This document shows, in pieces, positions 35,754 to 44,777 of a stretch of 64,000 bases of DNA; position 1 is the stretch's first letter; each line of letters starts with the position of its first letter. The notes beneath the pieces are model-generated. The model saw only the letters and a program-made list of their open reading frames with translations. It did not search any database and was not told the origin of the DNA. The DNA comes from Thermosynechococcus sp. HN-54 (GTDB lineage Bacteria; Cyanobacteriota; Cyanobacteriia; Thermosynechococcales; Thermosynechococcaceae). The stretch spans positions 1,364,001 to 1,428,000 of the forward strand of contig NZ_CP098039.1 of assembly GCF_023650955.1 (NCBI RefSeq), given 5' to 3'. Position numbers and translations under genes: made by a program.

Positions 35754-35920
35754 GGATTGGCAAGCGATCGCCGGAAGATTTGTAAAGTTTATAAAGTTCT
35801 ATCAAGATGCTAAGTTTTTTTTGGGTCAACTGTAGTAACCCATACTTCCATAATCCCGACAAACAAATATAAAAAAATTATTAAGATTAGCTAGGTCTTT
35901 TTAGACTAACTCCTTGAGCA

Positions 35921-36523
35921 ATGCTGCTACCTCCTCTTCTCCTCGATACTCTGAGGGAAATTTATCAGCGCCAAGGCTCAGCTCTCTCTGCCAGTCCCTT
36001 GCGAACTGAAAATCAGCTTCTCCTGTTGATTGAAGCACTCCCAGAGGTGAGCCATGCCACCCTAGAAACACTGCTGATGTCCTACTCTCGGGCTAAGGCG
36101 TCTCTCCCCATCAATTTGGCCTACCTCTTGGCACTGGAGGGTGAAATCCTTAACCTGCTTGGCGTGACATCCGCAGTACGCCCCTTGTTTACGCCGCCAG
36201 TAGTACAGACGCTGCAAAACTATCTACCTTGGTTTAGAACAGTCAGCCAAATCGTGCAAAATTCTCTTGGCAGCGCCCTTGTGCGTAACTACTGGTTGCT
36301 GACTCGTCCTGCCGACCCTTGGCTGCGCACTATTCCCGTTGAGATTTTCTACACTGAGCAGGTGCTCCCTCGCGATCGCTATCTCAACAACCATCAGCAG
36401 GAGCGACTGCAAACATGGTTAGAGCAATTTATGCTCTACTGTAGTCGTCTTGTCCCCAGCCTGCCCGCAGAAGCGACAGCAGCAGGCATTCCTGTCCCCC
36501 CTCAATTGCTAAAAGCAGCGTGA
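35921..36523 (+). CDS. Conserved hypothetical protein, cyanobacterial
   Basis: 200 residues, mostly helical, starting MLLPPLLLDTLREIYQRQ. No signal peptide or clear membrane helix. Segments such as LYQRQGSALSAS, NYLPWFRTVSQIVQNSLGSALV and LQTWLEQFMLYCSRLVP have the alternating hydrophobic pattern of a helical bundle. Family not recognised and no catalytic motif seen. It precedes a response regulator gene by 44 bases, with which it may form a transcript. Confidence 0.7.
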   Translation: MLLPPLLLDTLREIYQRQGSALSASPLRTENQLLLLIEALPEVSHATLETLLMSYSRAKASLPINLAYLLALEGEILNLLGVTSAVRPLFTPPVVQTLQNYLPWFRTVSQIVQNSLGSALVRNYWLLTRPADPWLRTIPVEIFYTEQVLPRDRYLNNHQQERLQTWLEQFMLYCSRLVPSLPAEATAAGIPVPPQLLKAA

Positions 36524-36567
36524 GGATTTCGCTAAAATTTTGGTATTCACCGGCAGTCACTGGAGTC

Positions 36568-37266
36568 GTGGAGCACATTCTCCTGCTAGAGGACGAAACG
36601 GAACTCGCCGATCCCTTGGGTCATATCCTGCGCCAAGAGGGCTATGACGTTGACGTGGCCTATGATGGTGAAACTGCCCAAGCCTATTGGCAAACGCAAC
36701 GTCCCTACCACCTGTTGATCTTGGACTGGATGGTGCCACCGCCCACGGGTTTAGAACTCTGTCAACGATTGCGCCAAGCCGGGGATGAGACGCCTGTGCT
36801 CTTTCTAACTGCGCGGGACACGGTGGACGACCGCGTCTGTGGCCTTGATGCCGGCGCCGATGATTACTTGGTGAAGCCCTTTGAACTGCGGGAATTACTC
36901 GCACGGGTACGGGCACTCCTGCGACGGCGCCACACGATAGGGTGTACTGCACCGATTCTTTGCTGGCAGGATTTGCGGCTCGATGTCGAAGGTCGCCTGC
37001 TCTACCGCGGTCAACAGTGTATCTCCCTCTCTGAGAAGGAAACAGCGCTGCTGGCTCTTTTCCTCAAGCACCCGACAGAACTCCTCAGCCATGAATTGAT
37101 TGCCAGCCACCTCTGGCCAGATCAGCCCTGTGTCAATCGCAACCTACTAGCTGCTCAGATTCGACTGTTACGCCGCAAAATTGAGCATGCCGACGAACCC
37201 TCACTCATTCAGACGGTTTATGGTCAAGGCTATCGGCTGCGCCCCATCACCGTTGGCGAAGGATAA
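36568..37266 (+). CDS. OmpR-family response regulator
   Basis: 232 residues from GTG 36568 (read as MEHILLLEDETELAD). A receiver domain has the Asp pair, phospho-acceptor in LLILDWMVP, LTARD and YLVKPFE, all intact. A C-terminal winged-helix DNA-binding domain follows (LSEKETALLALFLKHPTELL, NRNLLAAQIRLLRRKIEH, TVYGQGYRLRP). The longer frame from 36520 would overlap the preceding gene and add residues not seen in response regulators. No histidine kinase gene is adjacent, so the partner is unknown. It is not RpaA or RpaB by its N-terminus. Confidence 0.88.
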   Translation: MEHILLLEDETELADPLGHILRQEGYDVDVAYDGETAQAYWQTQRPYHLLILDWMVPPPTGLELCQRLRQAGDETPVLFLTARDTVDDRVCGLDAGADDYLVKPFELRELLARVRALLRRRHTIGCTAPILCWQDLRLDVEGRLLYRGQQCISLSEKETALLALFLKHPTELLSHELIASHLWPDQPCVNRNLLAAQIRLLRRKIEHADEPSLIQTVYGQGYRLRPITVGEG

Positions 37267-37327
37267 CCGCGCTTGGTTAGCTAGGCTCCAGATACAATAG
37301 ATAAGCTGTTCTTTCGGGAAAACTGTT

Positions 37328-39895
37328 GTGGACGATCGCTACGACCCCCAAGTGATTGAGGCCAAGTGGCAGCGGGAATGGGCTGCGCGCCAGCTCGATC
37401 GCACCGATACCGATCCGCAAAAGCCGAAATTCTATGCCCTCTCAATGTTTCCCTACCCCTCTGGGAATCTCCACATGGGGCACGTTCGCAACTACACCAT
37501 CACTGATGTCATTGCCCGCTGTCGGCGGATGCAGGGCTATCGCGTTCTCCACCCCATGGGCTGGGATGCCTTTGGCCTGCCGGCAGAAAATGCTGCCATT
37601 GAACGCGGGATTCATCCCCGCATCTGGACGCAACAGAACATTGCCCAAATGCGCCAAGAACTCCAGCGCTTGGGGCTGTCCTATGACTGGGAACGGGAGG
37701 TGACCACCTGTCATCCTGACTACTACCGCTGGACGCAATGGCTGTTTTTGGAATTTTTTGAGGCGGGCTTGGCCTACCAGAAGGAGGCCGCAGTGAACTG
37801 GGATCCGGTGGATCAAACGGTTTTGGCCAATGAGCAGGTGGATAGCGAAGGGCGATCATGGCGATCGGGTGCCTTGGTGGAACGGCGACTCCTCAAGCAG
37901 TGGTTCCTGAAAATTACTGCTTATGCTGAGGAACTGTTGAATGACTTGGAACAACTGACAGGCTGGCCAGAGCGGGTAAAATTGATGCAGGCCAACTGGA
38001 TTGGCAAGTCCACCGGTGCCTACCTTGAATTTCCCGTTGTTGGCAGTGATGAAAAAATTGCTGTTTTTACCACCCGTCCCGATACGGTTTATGGGGTCAC
38101 CTATGTGGTCTTGGCGCCTGAACATCCTCTAACCCTGCAAGTCACCACTCCCCGTCGTCGCAAAACCGTTGAAGCCTTTATTGCTAGTGTGCAACAGGAA
38201 AGTGAACTCGAGCGCACTGCTGGCGATCGCCCCAAACGCGGGGTGGCCACTGGTGGCAAAGCCCTGAATCCCTTTACTGGCGAAGAAATCCCCATTTGGA
38301 TTGCCGATTATGTCCTCTACGAATACGGTACCGGCGCCGTGATGGGCGTCCCTGCCCACGATGAGCGGGATTTTCAGTTTGCTAAAGCCCACAAGCTCCC
38401 CATCCGTCAAGTGATTATCCCCCCAGACGGCAAAGTAAGTACTCGCCCTAAGGCAGCCTACACAGAGCCGGGCATCCTCATCAACAGTGGCCAATTCAAT
38501 GGCATGGACTCCACCACCGCCAAAGCAGCGATTACCGAGTATGCTGCTACCCAAGGTTGGGGACGCGAACAGGTGCAGTATCGCCTGCGGGATTGGCTCA
38601 TTTCTCGCCAACGCTATTGGGGCGTACCAATTCCGATCATTCACTGTCCCCAGTGTGGAGCGGTGCCGGTGCCGCGCTCAGAGTTACCGGTGCTCCTCCC
38701 AGAAGAGGTGGAGTTTAGCGGTCGTGGGCCTTCTCCCTTGGCCAAACTTGCCGCGTGGCGCGATGTCCCCTGCCCGAAATGTGGTGCGCCTGCCCAGCGG
38801 GAAACGGATACAATGGACACCTTTATTGACTCCTCTTGGTACTACTTCCGCTATGCGGATGCCCACAATAGTGAAGCCCCCTTTGACCCCGCAGCCATTA
38901 AGGACTGGTTACCCGTGGATCAGTATGTGGGGGGGATTGAGCACGCCATTCTCCATTTGCTCTACTCGCGCTTTTTCACCAAAGTTTTGCGCGATCGCCA
39001 GTTGGTTCATGTGAGTGAACCCTTCCAACGCCTACTCACCCAAGGTATGGTGCAGGGGCGTACGTACAAAAATCCGAGAACCGGTAAATACGTCATTCCC
39101 AGCCGCATTGCCGATCTCAATCACCCCACCGACCCCGACAGTGGCGACCCCCTAGAGGTCGTCTATGAAAAAATGTCCAAGTCCAAGTACAACGGTGTTG
39201 CCCCCAGCGATGTCATCCAACAGTACGGTGCCGATACTGCCCGCATGTTCATTCTTTTCAAAGCGCCCCCCGAAAAAGACCTTGAATGGGACGATGCCGA
39301 TGTCGAAGGCCAGTTTCGCTTCCTCAACCGTGTCTGGCGACTGGTACAAACCTTCAAAGCCCATGGCGGTCAGCTGGGTCAACCCCTACCCACAACCCTG
39401 ACGAAAGCCGAAAAAGACCTGCGCCGCGCCATTCATACCGCCATTAAAGAAATCAGCGCGGACATCGAAGGCGACTACCAACTGAATACCGCTGTTGCCG
39501 AACTCATGAAACTCAGTAATGCCCTCAGTAGTGCCGACTGCTACACCTCCGGGGTGTATAGCGAAGGTATCCAAACCTTACTCACCCTACTCGCTCCCTT
39601 TGCCCCCCACATCAGCGAAGAACTCTGGCAACAACTGGGGGGCACAGATTCAATCCACCGCCAACCTTGGCCAAAAGCCGACCCCAGCGCCCTCGTTGCC
39701 GATGAGATGACCCTTGTCATTCAAGTGATGGGCAAAACCCGTGGCGCCATTCAAGTGCCGGCCACTGCCAGCCAAACTGAACTGGAGGAAGCGGCCAAAC
39801 AGTCGGAGATTGGCCAACGCTACCTAGCAGGCAAAACCATTCAAAAAGTAATTGTCGTTCCTGGCAAATTAGTCAACTTTGTCTTAGCCCCTTAA
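37328..39895 (+). CDS. leuS: Leucyl-tRNA synthetase
   Basis: 855-residue class I synthetase charging tRNA-Leu, with an editing domain against Ile and Met analogues. HIGH region [19 protein letters not shown] (about 38-56), editing CP1 domain (about 230-420), and [10 protein letters not shown] (about 615) are intact. It starts GTG 37328 ([14 protein letters not shown]). A zinc-ribbon-like CPKCGAP and CPQCGAV pair sits in the middle, as in other bacterial LeuRS. Transcribed on its own; no regulator seen. Confidence 0.98.
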   Translation: MDDRYDPQVIEAKWQREWAARQLDRTDTDPQKPKFYALSMFPYPSGNLHMGHVRNYTITDVIARCRRMQGYRVLHPMGWDAFGLPAENAAIERGIHPRIWTQQNIAQMRQELQRLGLSYDWEREVTTCHPDYYRWTQWLFLEFFEAGLAYQKEAAVNWDPVDQTVLANEQVDSEGRSWRSGALVERRLLKQWFLKITAYAEELLNDLEQLTGWPERVKLMQANWIGKSTGAYLEFPVVGSDEKIAVFTTRPDTVYGVTYVVLAPEHPLTLQVTTPRRRKTVEAFIASVQQESELERTAGDRPKRGVATGGKALNPFTGEEIPIWIADYVLYEYGTGAVMGVPAHDERDFQFAKAHKLPIRQVIIPPDGKVSTRPKAAYTEPGILINSGQFNGMDSTTAKAAITEYAATQGWGREQVQYRLRDWLISRQRYWGVPIPIIHCPQCGAVPVPRSELPVLLPEEVEFSGRGPSPLAKLAAWRDVPCPKCGAPAQRETDTMDTFIDSSWYYFRYADAHNSEAPFDPAAIKDWLPVDQYVGGIEHAILHLLYSRFFTKVLRDRQLVHVSEPFQRLLTQGMVQGRTYKNPRTGKYVIPSRIADLNHPTDPDSGDPLEVVYEKMSKSKYNGVAPSDVIQQYGADTARMFILFKAPPEKDLEWDDADVEGQFRFLNRVWRLVQTFKAHGGQLGQPLPTTLTKAEKDLRRAIHTAIKEISADIEGDYQLNTAVAELMKLSNALSSADCYTSGVYSEGIQTLLTLLAPFAPHISEELWQQLGGTDSIHRQPWPKADPSALVADEMTLVIQVMGKTRGAIQVPATASQTELEEAAKQSEIGQRYLAGKTIQKVIVVPGKLVNFVLAP

Positions 39896-39953
39896 ACGCT
39901 AACAGTTTGCCGCAGCCCACCTGAAGGAATTTCTGGTTCTTGCTCTCGCTTTG

Positions 39954-40006
39954 CAGCAGTTATGCTACGTTAGCAGCAGTTCTAAATTGTACTCTCAGCA
40001 GTTATG
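39954..40006 (+). repeat. Three direct copies of CAGCAGTT upstream of the OLD pseudogene
   Basis: CAGCAGTT starts at 39954, 39974 and 39996, spacing of 20 and 22 bases, about two helical turns. The first and third copies continue as CAGCAGTTATG, and the ATG of the third is the start codon at 40004. They may be operator repeats of the decayed gene or an insertion footprint. Confidence 0.5.
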
Positions 40007-41202
40007 AAGGCGACGAAGCTCACTATTCATCATTTTCGATCATTTGCTGAGGCAGAGGTTTTTCTTAATCCCTATACGTTGGTAGTGGGCACAAATAACG
40101 CAGGCAAGACAAATCTCATAGATGCTATTCGTCTTTTTTATAGCAAAGATATTAAATTAATTATGAGGAGCAGCGAGACTTCCCTAAGTTTGAGGTTAGT
40201 GATCCCGAGTCTTGGGTAGAACTTGAGTTTTTACTTACATCAGATGAGCAGAGGGTTCTGAAGCCAGAATATCTTCAGCCGAATAGCAACTTCAAAGTAC
40301 GGCGCTACCTAAAAAGCACTGATAAACAGAATGAGTGGTATGTGCAAAACACTGGTACTCAGGAATACACCAAATTTCATGGAGGAGGACGCAGTGCTCA
40401 AAGAAGACTTGGAAAAATTATCTATATTCCAGCATTCAGTAAGCTTGATGATCAAACAAAGTTAACGGGTTCTTCACCACTCCGAGATTTAATCCATTCT
40501 TTTATGATGCCTGCACTTGAAAATGGTAAGGCTTATCAGCACTTGAAAAGAGCTTTCAAGGCATTTGAAGAAAACCTGAGAGATGAAGCACATACAAGCA
40601 TTTCTCGCTTAGAGAAGCTTATTTCCGACAAAATTTATCATTGGGGCGCTAAAGCTGAAATTATCCGGTGGCAACAAGCAGGTATTAGAGTTCATGAAGA
40701 TGACCAAAGAATTGAGATGGAATCAATAAAGTACACACTTTGGCTAAACTCAAATCGTTGCAGTGCATTTTTTTATAATCGAGTTCTATTGGTAGAAGCA
40801 GCAACGCAAGTAGCACTTGTAGCACTTTTTGAATATATGACTAGTGAAGCTGGATTGCTTGATTCAGGCCAGTTTTTTGTTTTTGATTGTATGGGCAAAT
40901 ACAACATACATCGCTTCATGAATCTTTTTGGGGAGTTAGGTATTTGCCATGCTGTATTATGTGATACAGATAACGAGTGCGTATCCAAAACCATTGAAAA
41001 TTCAAAAAATAATTATACCCTTGGCATAGATTATATTCAGAAGGACATTGAGTCCTTTTTAGGTATTTCAATTAAAAGCAGCGAATCACACCGTAAGCCT
41101 CAGAACTGAATGTGGCATATCCAGCATAAAAACTTTGATACTCAAAAGCTTAATCAGCTAGCTGATAAAGTTAAAACTATATTACAAAAAACTGAAAATT
41201 AG
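40004..41202 (+). pseudogene. Decayed OLD-family (AAA ATPase / TOPRIM) nuclease
   Basis: Residues from ATG 40004 (LTIHHFRSFAEAEVFLNPYTL, then Walker A VVGTNNAGKTNL) match the N-terminus of OLD family proteins. The reading frame shifts by one base near 40156-40160; restoring a T in AAATTAATTATG gives continuous protein (NYEEQRDFPKFEVSD ...) to a TOPRIM-like end (RVLLVEAATQVAL, then VLCDTDNE). TGA at 41107-41109 is in frame before a residual tail to TAG at 41202. At about 400 codons versus about 600 for OLD, the ABC signature and Walker B region appear deleted. The gene is much more AT-rich than its neighbours, suggesting transfer. Confidence 0.88.
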
Positions 41203-41297
41203 CCATTTATTTGCTTCAATATAATTTGGTTAATTGAATTGTTGGTTTCTGATAAATATCTAATTTAGTTAATTTTACATACAATTGTCATGGTAGT

Positions 41298-41356
41298 ATC
41301 CTTTTTTATAAGGATGGCGTCCTAGGGGGTCGATCGCTCCCCAAAAGCCTCTAGGA
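41298..41356 (+). other. Two tandem hairpins between the pseudogene and the DUF2839 gene
   Basis: ATCCTT (41298-41303) pairs with AAGGAT (41310-41315). TCCTAG (41320-41325) pairs with CTAGGA (41351-41356), with GGGG/CCCC inside. The 184-base gap from 41203 is otherwise AT-rich and empty. The second hairpin may lie in the 5' leader of the gene at 41387; neither ends in a T-run on this strand. Confidence 0.4.
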
Positions 41357-41386
41357 TAAGGAGTGTAACTGTTTGAGCAGCTAAGT

Positions 41387-41593
41387 ATGGGTGAGGCAAA
41401 ACGGCGCAAAGAAACCCTCGGTAATGCCTACGGTCAAGAAAAGGGGGGCTGGCTCAAGAAAGAGCAACTGCTGCTGATTCAGAAGTGGGTGACGCGGGGT
41501 ACGTGGGTGGGAATTGGCCTACTGGTGGTCATTTGGCTCACGGTTCGCTTTATTGGCCCTGGTCTAGGATGGTGGGAATTGACGGTGAATTAG
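41387..41593 (+). CDS. DUF2839 family small membrane protein
   Basis: 68 residues starting MGEAKRRKETLGNAYGQEK. A charged N-terminus precedes one transmembrane helix (about 41-60: WVGIGLLVVIWLTVRFIG). The MGEAKRRK opening is the hallmark of the cyanobacterial DUF2839 family. Function unknown. It is followed by dacB after 7 bases and probably starts an operon with dacB and the HerA-like gene. Confidence 0.88.
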   Translation: MGEAKRRKETLGNAYGQEKGGWLKKEQLLLIQKWVTRGTWVGIGLLVVIWLTVRFIGPGLGWWELTVN

Positions 41594-41600
41594 AACTGGC

Positions 41601-42848
41601 ATGTTGGATCTGTTGGCAGCATTGGCGTGGTACTGGGGACAACCGCGTCTTGAGGCGTTAAAAGCAGTGATCTTGCCCTATGAGGCTGCGCTGCATCAGT
41701 ATCGCGATCGCTACCTGCAAACATTGGCCCAAGAGGGTTTTTCTCCCAATCAACAGGGCATCTGGGTTCAAAGTGGTCAGCAGTTACTGGTGAACCACCA
41801 AGGCGATCGCCCCCTTTCTGCTGCCTCGGTCACTAAAATCGCCACCAGCCTTGCGGTTCTGGACAAATACCCCTTTGACTATCAGTTCCTCACGCGCATT
41901 GGCACCACTGGCACACTTCAAAATGGCCGCCTAAGGGGAGATTTGGTGATTATTGGCGGGAATGATCCTTTGTTTGTTTGGGAGGAGGCGATCGCCATCG
42001 GCAATGCCCTCAATCGCCTTGGAATTCGCCAAGTGCAAGGGAACTTAGTGATCGTCGCCCCTTTTATTATGAACTTTTACCCTGAACCGCAGACCGCCGC
42101 AGAGCTATTCAAGCTGGCTTTGGATCACCGCCGCTGGACGCCGGAAGTTCAATCCGCCTATGCACAGCACCTCAAAGGACAACCACGCCCCCCAGTAACG
42201 ATTACGGGTGGAACCCGCATCCAAGGCACAATCCCTGCCAATGTGACGATTCGTTTGGAACATCGCTCACTGCCCTTGGGGGAGATTGTGCGACAAATGA
42301 ATATCTACAGTAATAATGAGATTGCCGAAACCTTGGCTGAAATGGCAGGGGGTGCTGCTACCGTTGCCCAAGTGGCTGCCCGTAAGGCGAATGTGCCTGT
42401 CCAAGAGATCCAACTGATCAACGGCTCAGGTCTGGGGGAGGAAAATCGAATTTCACCGCGAGCCGCTTGCGGCATGCTCTTTGCACTTCAGAAGGAGTTA
42501 GCTGAGAACAACCATAGCTTGGCGGATGTGCTACCAATGGCAGGGCGCGATCGCGGCACCGTTGAGTCTCGCCAGTTACCCCCCGCCACACTGGTGAAAA
42601 CCGGTTCCCTTTGGAATGTCAGTGCCTTGGTCGGTGTCTTGCCTACAGCAAAGTACGGCACCGTCTGTTTTGCCCTCCTCAATGGCGGAGATAACTTAGA
42701 AGGGTTTCGGCGGGCACAGGATCGCTATGTACAGCACTTGAGTCAAACGCTACAAGCGCCTCAAAGACAGGGTGCTGAATTCCACAGCCAAGCCCCTGCG
42801 CCGCGGTTTGGCGATCCCCAACGCATCCAACTCGTGACGGCTCAATAG
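41601..42848 (+). CDS. dacB: D-alanyl-D-alanine carboxypeptidase, PBP4/DacB type
   Basis: 415 residues, peptidase family S13. It trims or cleaves cross-links in peptidoglycan in the periplasm. The active-site motifs are SxxK in AASVTKIATS, SxN in IYSNNEIAETL and KTG in LVKTGSLWNV. A short N-terminal hydrophobic stretch could act as an anchor or signal. Length is somewhat under the roughly 470 of E. coli PBP4, mainly because the domain between SxxK and SxN is smaller. It starts 7 bases after the DUF2839 gene and ends 3 bases before the HerA-like gene. Confidence 0.9.
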   Translation: MLDLLAALAWYWGQPRLEALKAVILPYEAALHQYRDRYLQTLAQEGFSPNQQGIWVQSGQQLLVNHQGDRPLSAASVTKIATSLAVLDKYPFDYQFLTRIGTTGTLQNGRLRGDLVIIGGNDPLFVWEEAIAIGNALNRLGIRQVQGNLVIVAPFIMNFYPEPQTAAELFKLALDHRRWTPEVQSAYAQHLKGQPRPPVTITGGTRIQGTIPANVTIRLEHRSLPLGEIVRQMNIYSNNEIAETLAEMAGGAATVAQVAARKANVPVQEIQLINGSGLGEENRISPRAACGMLFALQKELAENNHSLADVLPMAGRDRGTVESRQLPPATLVKTGSLWNVSALVGVLPTAKYGTVCFALLNGGDNLEGFRRAQDRYVQHLSQTLQAPQRQGAEFHSQAPAPRFGDPQRIQLVTAQ

Positions 42849-42851
42849 ACA

Positions 42852-44483
42852 ATGACAGCTCAACAACTGGGAATTGTCGTCCAAGGCTCCCTCAGTCAAG
42901 GCCTAGAAGTGCGACTCAGTGGTCATGTTTCAGTCGAAGAACTGCGGGTTGGCCAATTTTTGGTAGTGCAAGGCCGGCGATCGCGCTTCTTTTGCCTGCT
43001 CACAGATGTTGTGCTCGGCACTGCCAATCCTCGCATTCTCCTGAATCCACCCGCCCTTGAGGATACCTTTTTGCAGGAGGTGCTGGCGGGCAGCGGCACG
43101 TTTGCCACATTGAGTCTGGCTCCTATGTTGATGATTCTCAACGATGCGCAGGAACTCCTGCCGGTGAAAACAATTCCTGCCCATTTCAGTCCGGTCTATG
43201 AAGCCAGTGAGCGGGACTTTCGCGCCGTGTTTGGCTGGGAGGACGATCCGCAGCGGCGCAACTTTGCCATTGGCACCCCCTTGGATATGCAGGTACCCAT
43301 CTGTCTAGACTTAGATCGCTTTGTCGAGCGCAGTAATGGCATATTTGGCAAGTCGGGGACAGGCAAATCCTTCTTAACGCGGCTGCTGCTGTCGGGGATT
43401 ATTCGCAAACAGGCGGCAGTGAACCTGATTTTTGATATGCACTCGGAGTATGGCTGGGAGGCAACCCGTGAAGGCAAGCAACTGAGTACGGTTAAGGGAC
43501 TGCGGCAACTGTTTCCCCGCCAAGTAAAGATCTATACCCTTGATCCTGAATCCACCCAACGGCGCGGCGTGCGCGATGCCCAAGAACTCTACATTGGTTT
43601 TGATCAAATTGAGGTGGAGGATCTGGCGCTGGTGCAGGGGGAACTGAACCTCTCGGAGGCCAGCCTCGAAAATGCAATTATTTTGCGCAATGAGTTTGGC
43701 AAGGGCTGGATTACTCGGCTGCTGATGATGACCAATCAGGAGATTCAAGAGTTTTGTGAAACGAAAATGGGCAGCAAGGCCTCAATCATGGCGCTGCAAC
43801 GAAAACTGACACGGCTAGAGCAACTGAAGTATCTACGCAACACCTGTACCAAGAACTACATTGGCCAGATTTTGGAGACCCTTGCTGCGGGTCAACACGT
43901 GGTAATTGAGTTTGGCTCCCAAGCCAATATGCTCTCCTATATGCTGGCGACAAATATTATTGCCCGTCGCATCCACCAAGCCTATGTCCAGCAGTCGGAG
44001 GTGTTTCTGCAAACGAAAAATCCCAGCGATCGCCCGCGTCAACTGGTGATCACGATTGAAGAGGCCCACCGCTTCTTAGATCCTGCCACTGTGAAGCAAA
44101 CGATTTTTGGCACGATCGCCCGCGAAATGCGCAAGTACTTCGTGACCTTGCTCGTTGTCGATCAACGGCCTTCGGGTATTGATAGCGAAATCATGTCGCA
44201 AATTGGGACGCGCATTACCGCCCTCCTGAATGATGAAAAGGACATTGAGGCGATTTTTACTGGGGTGGCTGGCTCGCAGCAGTTGCGTTCGGTGTTAGCC
44301 AAGCTCGATTCTAAACAACAGGCGCTTGTCCTTGGTCATGCAGTGCCAATGCCCGTGGTGATCCAAACCCGCAGTTATGACGAAACCTTTTATGCGGAGA
44401 TGGGCGATCGCGATTGGGAAGAACTACCTACACCACTGTTATTGGAGGCGGCGCAAGCGGCGAAGTCAGATCTAGGGATTTAG
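42852..44483 (+). CDS. HerA/VirB4-like ATP-binding protein (DUF87)
   Basis: 543-residue P-loop ATPase. N-terminal beta-barrel-like region (about 1-150; LEVRLSGHVSVEELRVGQFLVVQG), then Walker A GIFGKSGTGKSFLTRLLLSG (about 155-175), and Walker B/Glu VITIEEAHRFLDP (about 400). The C-terminal ARG/sensor part VVDQRPSGIDSEIMSQIGTR resembles HerA-type hexameric translocases. HerA usually works with NurA in end resection, but no nurA lies nearby. It is probably a DNA translocase; role uncertain. Adjacent to dacB by 3 bases, which is likely an operon rather than a functional link. Confidence 0.85.
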   Translation: MTAQQLGIVVQGSLSQGLEVRLSGHVSVEELRVGQFLVVQGRRSRFFCLLTDVVLGTANPRILLNPPALEDTFLQEVLAGSGTFATLSLAPMLMILNDAQELLPVKTIPAHFSPVYEASERDFRAVFGWEDDPQRRNFAIGTPLDMQVPICLDLDRFVERSNGIFGKSGTGKSFLTRLLLSGIIRKQAAVNLIFDMHSEYGWEATREGKQLSTVKGLRQLFPRQVKIYTLDPESTQRRGVRDAQELYIGFDQIEVEDLALVQGELNLSEASLENAIILRNEFGKGWITRLLMMTNQEIQEFCETKMGSKASIMALQRKLTRLEQLKYLRNTCTKNYIGQILETLAAGQHVVIEFGSQANMLSYMLATNIIARRIHQAYVQQSEVFLQTKNPSDRPRQLVITIEEAHRFLDPATVKQTIFGTIAREMRKYFVTLLVVDQRPSGIDSEIMSQIGTRITALLNDEKDIEAIFTGVAGSQQLRSVLAKLDSKQQALVLGHAVPMPVVIQTRSYDETFYAEMGDRDWEELPTPLLLEAAQAAKSDLGI

Positions 44484-44549
44484 CCTAGGGATTTACAATT
44501 GAATTGAGATCTATAAGATGCTCATTCCACTCTCAGTGAGGAGAACACT

Positions 44550-44777
44550 GTGGCGCACACCATTGTCACCAATACCTGCGAAGGGGTTGCCGATTGTGTT
44601 GAGGCCTGTCCAGTGGCCTGCATTCATCCGGGGGCGGGCAAAAATGCCAAGGGCACCGATTGGTTTTGGATTGATTTTGCCACCTGTATTGACTGTGGCA
44701 TTTGTTTGCAAGTGTGTCCGGTTGAAGGGGCAATTGTGCCGGAAGAACGCCCTGATCTCCAAGCCACTCCCGCATGA
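44550..44777 (+). CDS. Bacterial-type 4Fe-4S ferredoxin
   Basis: 75 residues from GTG 44550, with GGAG about 6 bases upstream. Two cluster motifs: CEGVADCVEACPVAC near the N-terminus (possibly 3Fe-4S or 4Fe-4S) and CIDCGICLQVCPVEG, the canonical C-x2-C-x2-C-x3-C-P. This is a low-potential electron carrier distinct from the plant-type protein at 7745. The last four bases (ATGA) overlap the start of nagA, so the two are translated together. Confidence 0.92.
   Translation: MAHTIVTNTCEGVADCVEACPVACIHPGAGKNAKGTDWFWIDFATCIDCGICLQVCPVEGAIVPEERPDLQATPA

Noticed and set aside
36520-37266. Response regulator starting at 36520
   Set aside because: The first 16 residues overlap the preceding gene and precede the normal receiver start; GTG 36568 places the first strand correctly.
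40004-41202. A functional Gabija or retron defence system
   Set aside because: The OLD-like gene is frameshifted and truncated, and no UvrD-like GajB helicase or other partner is adjacent.
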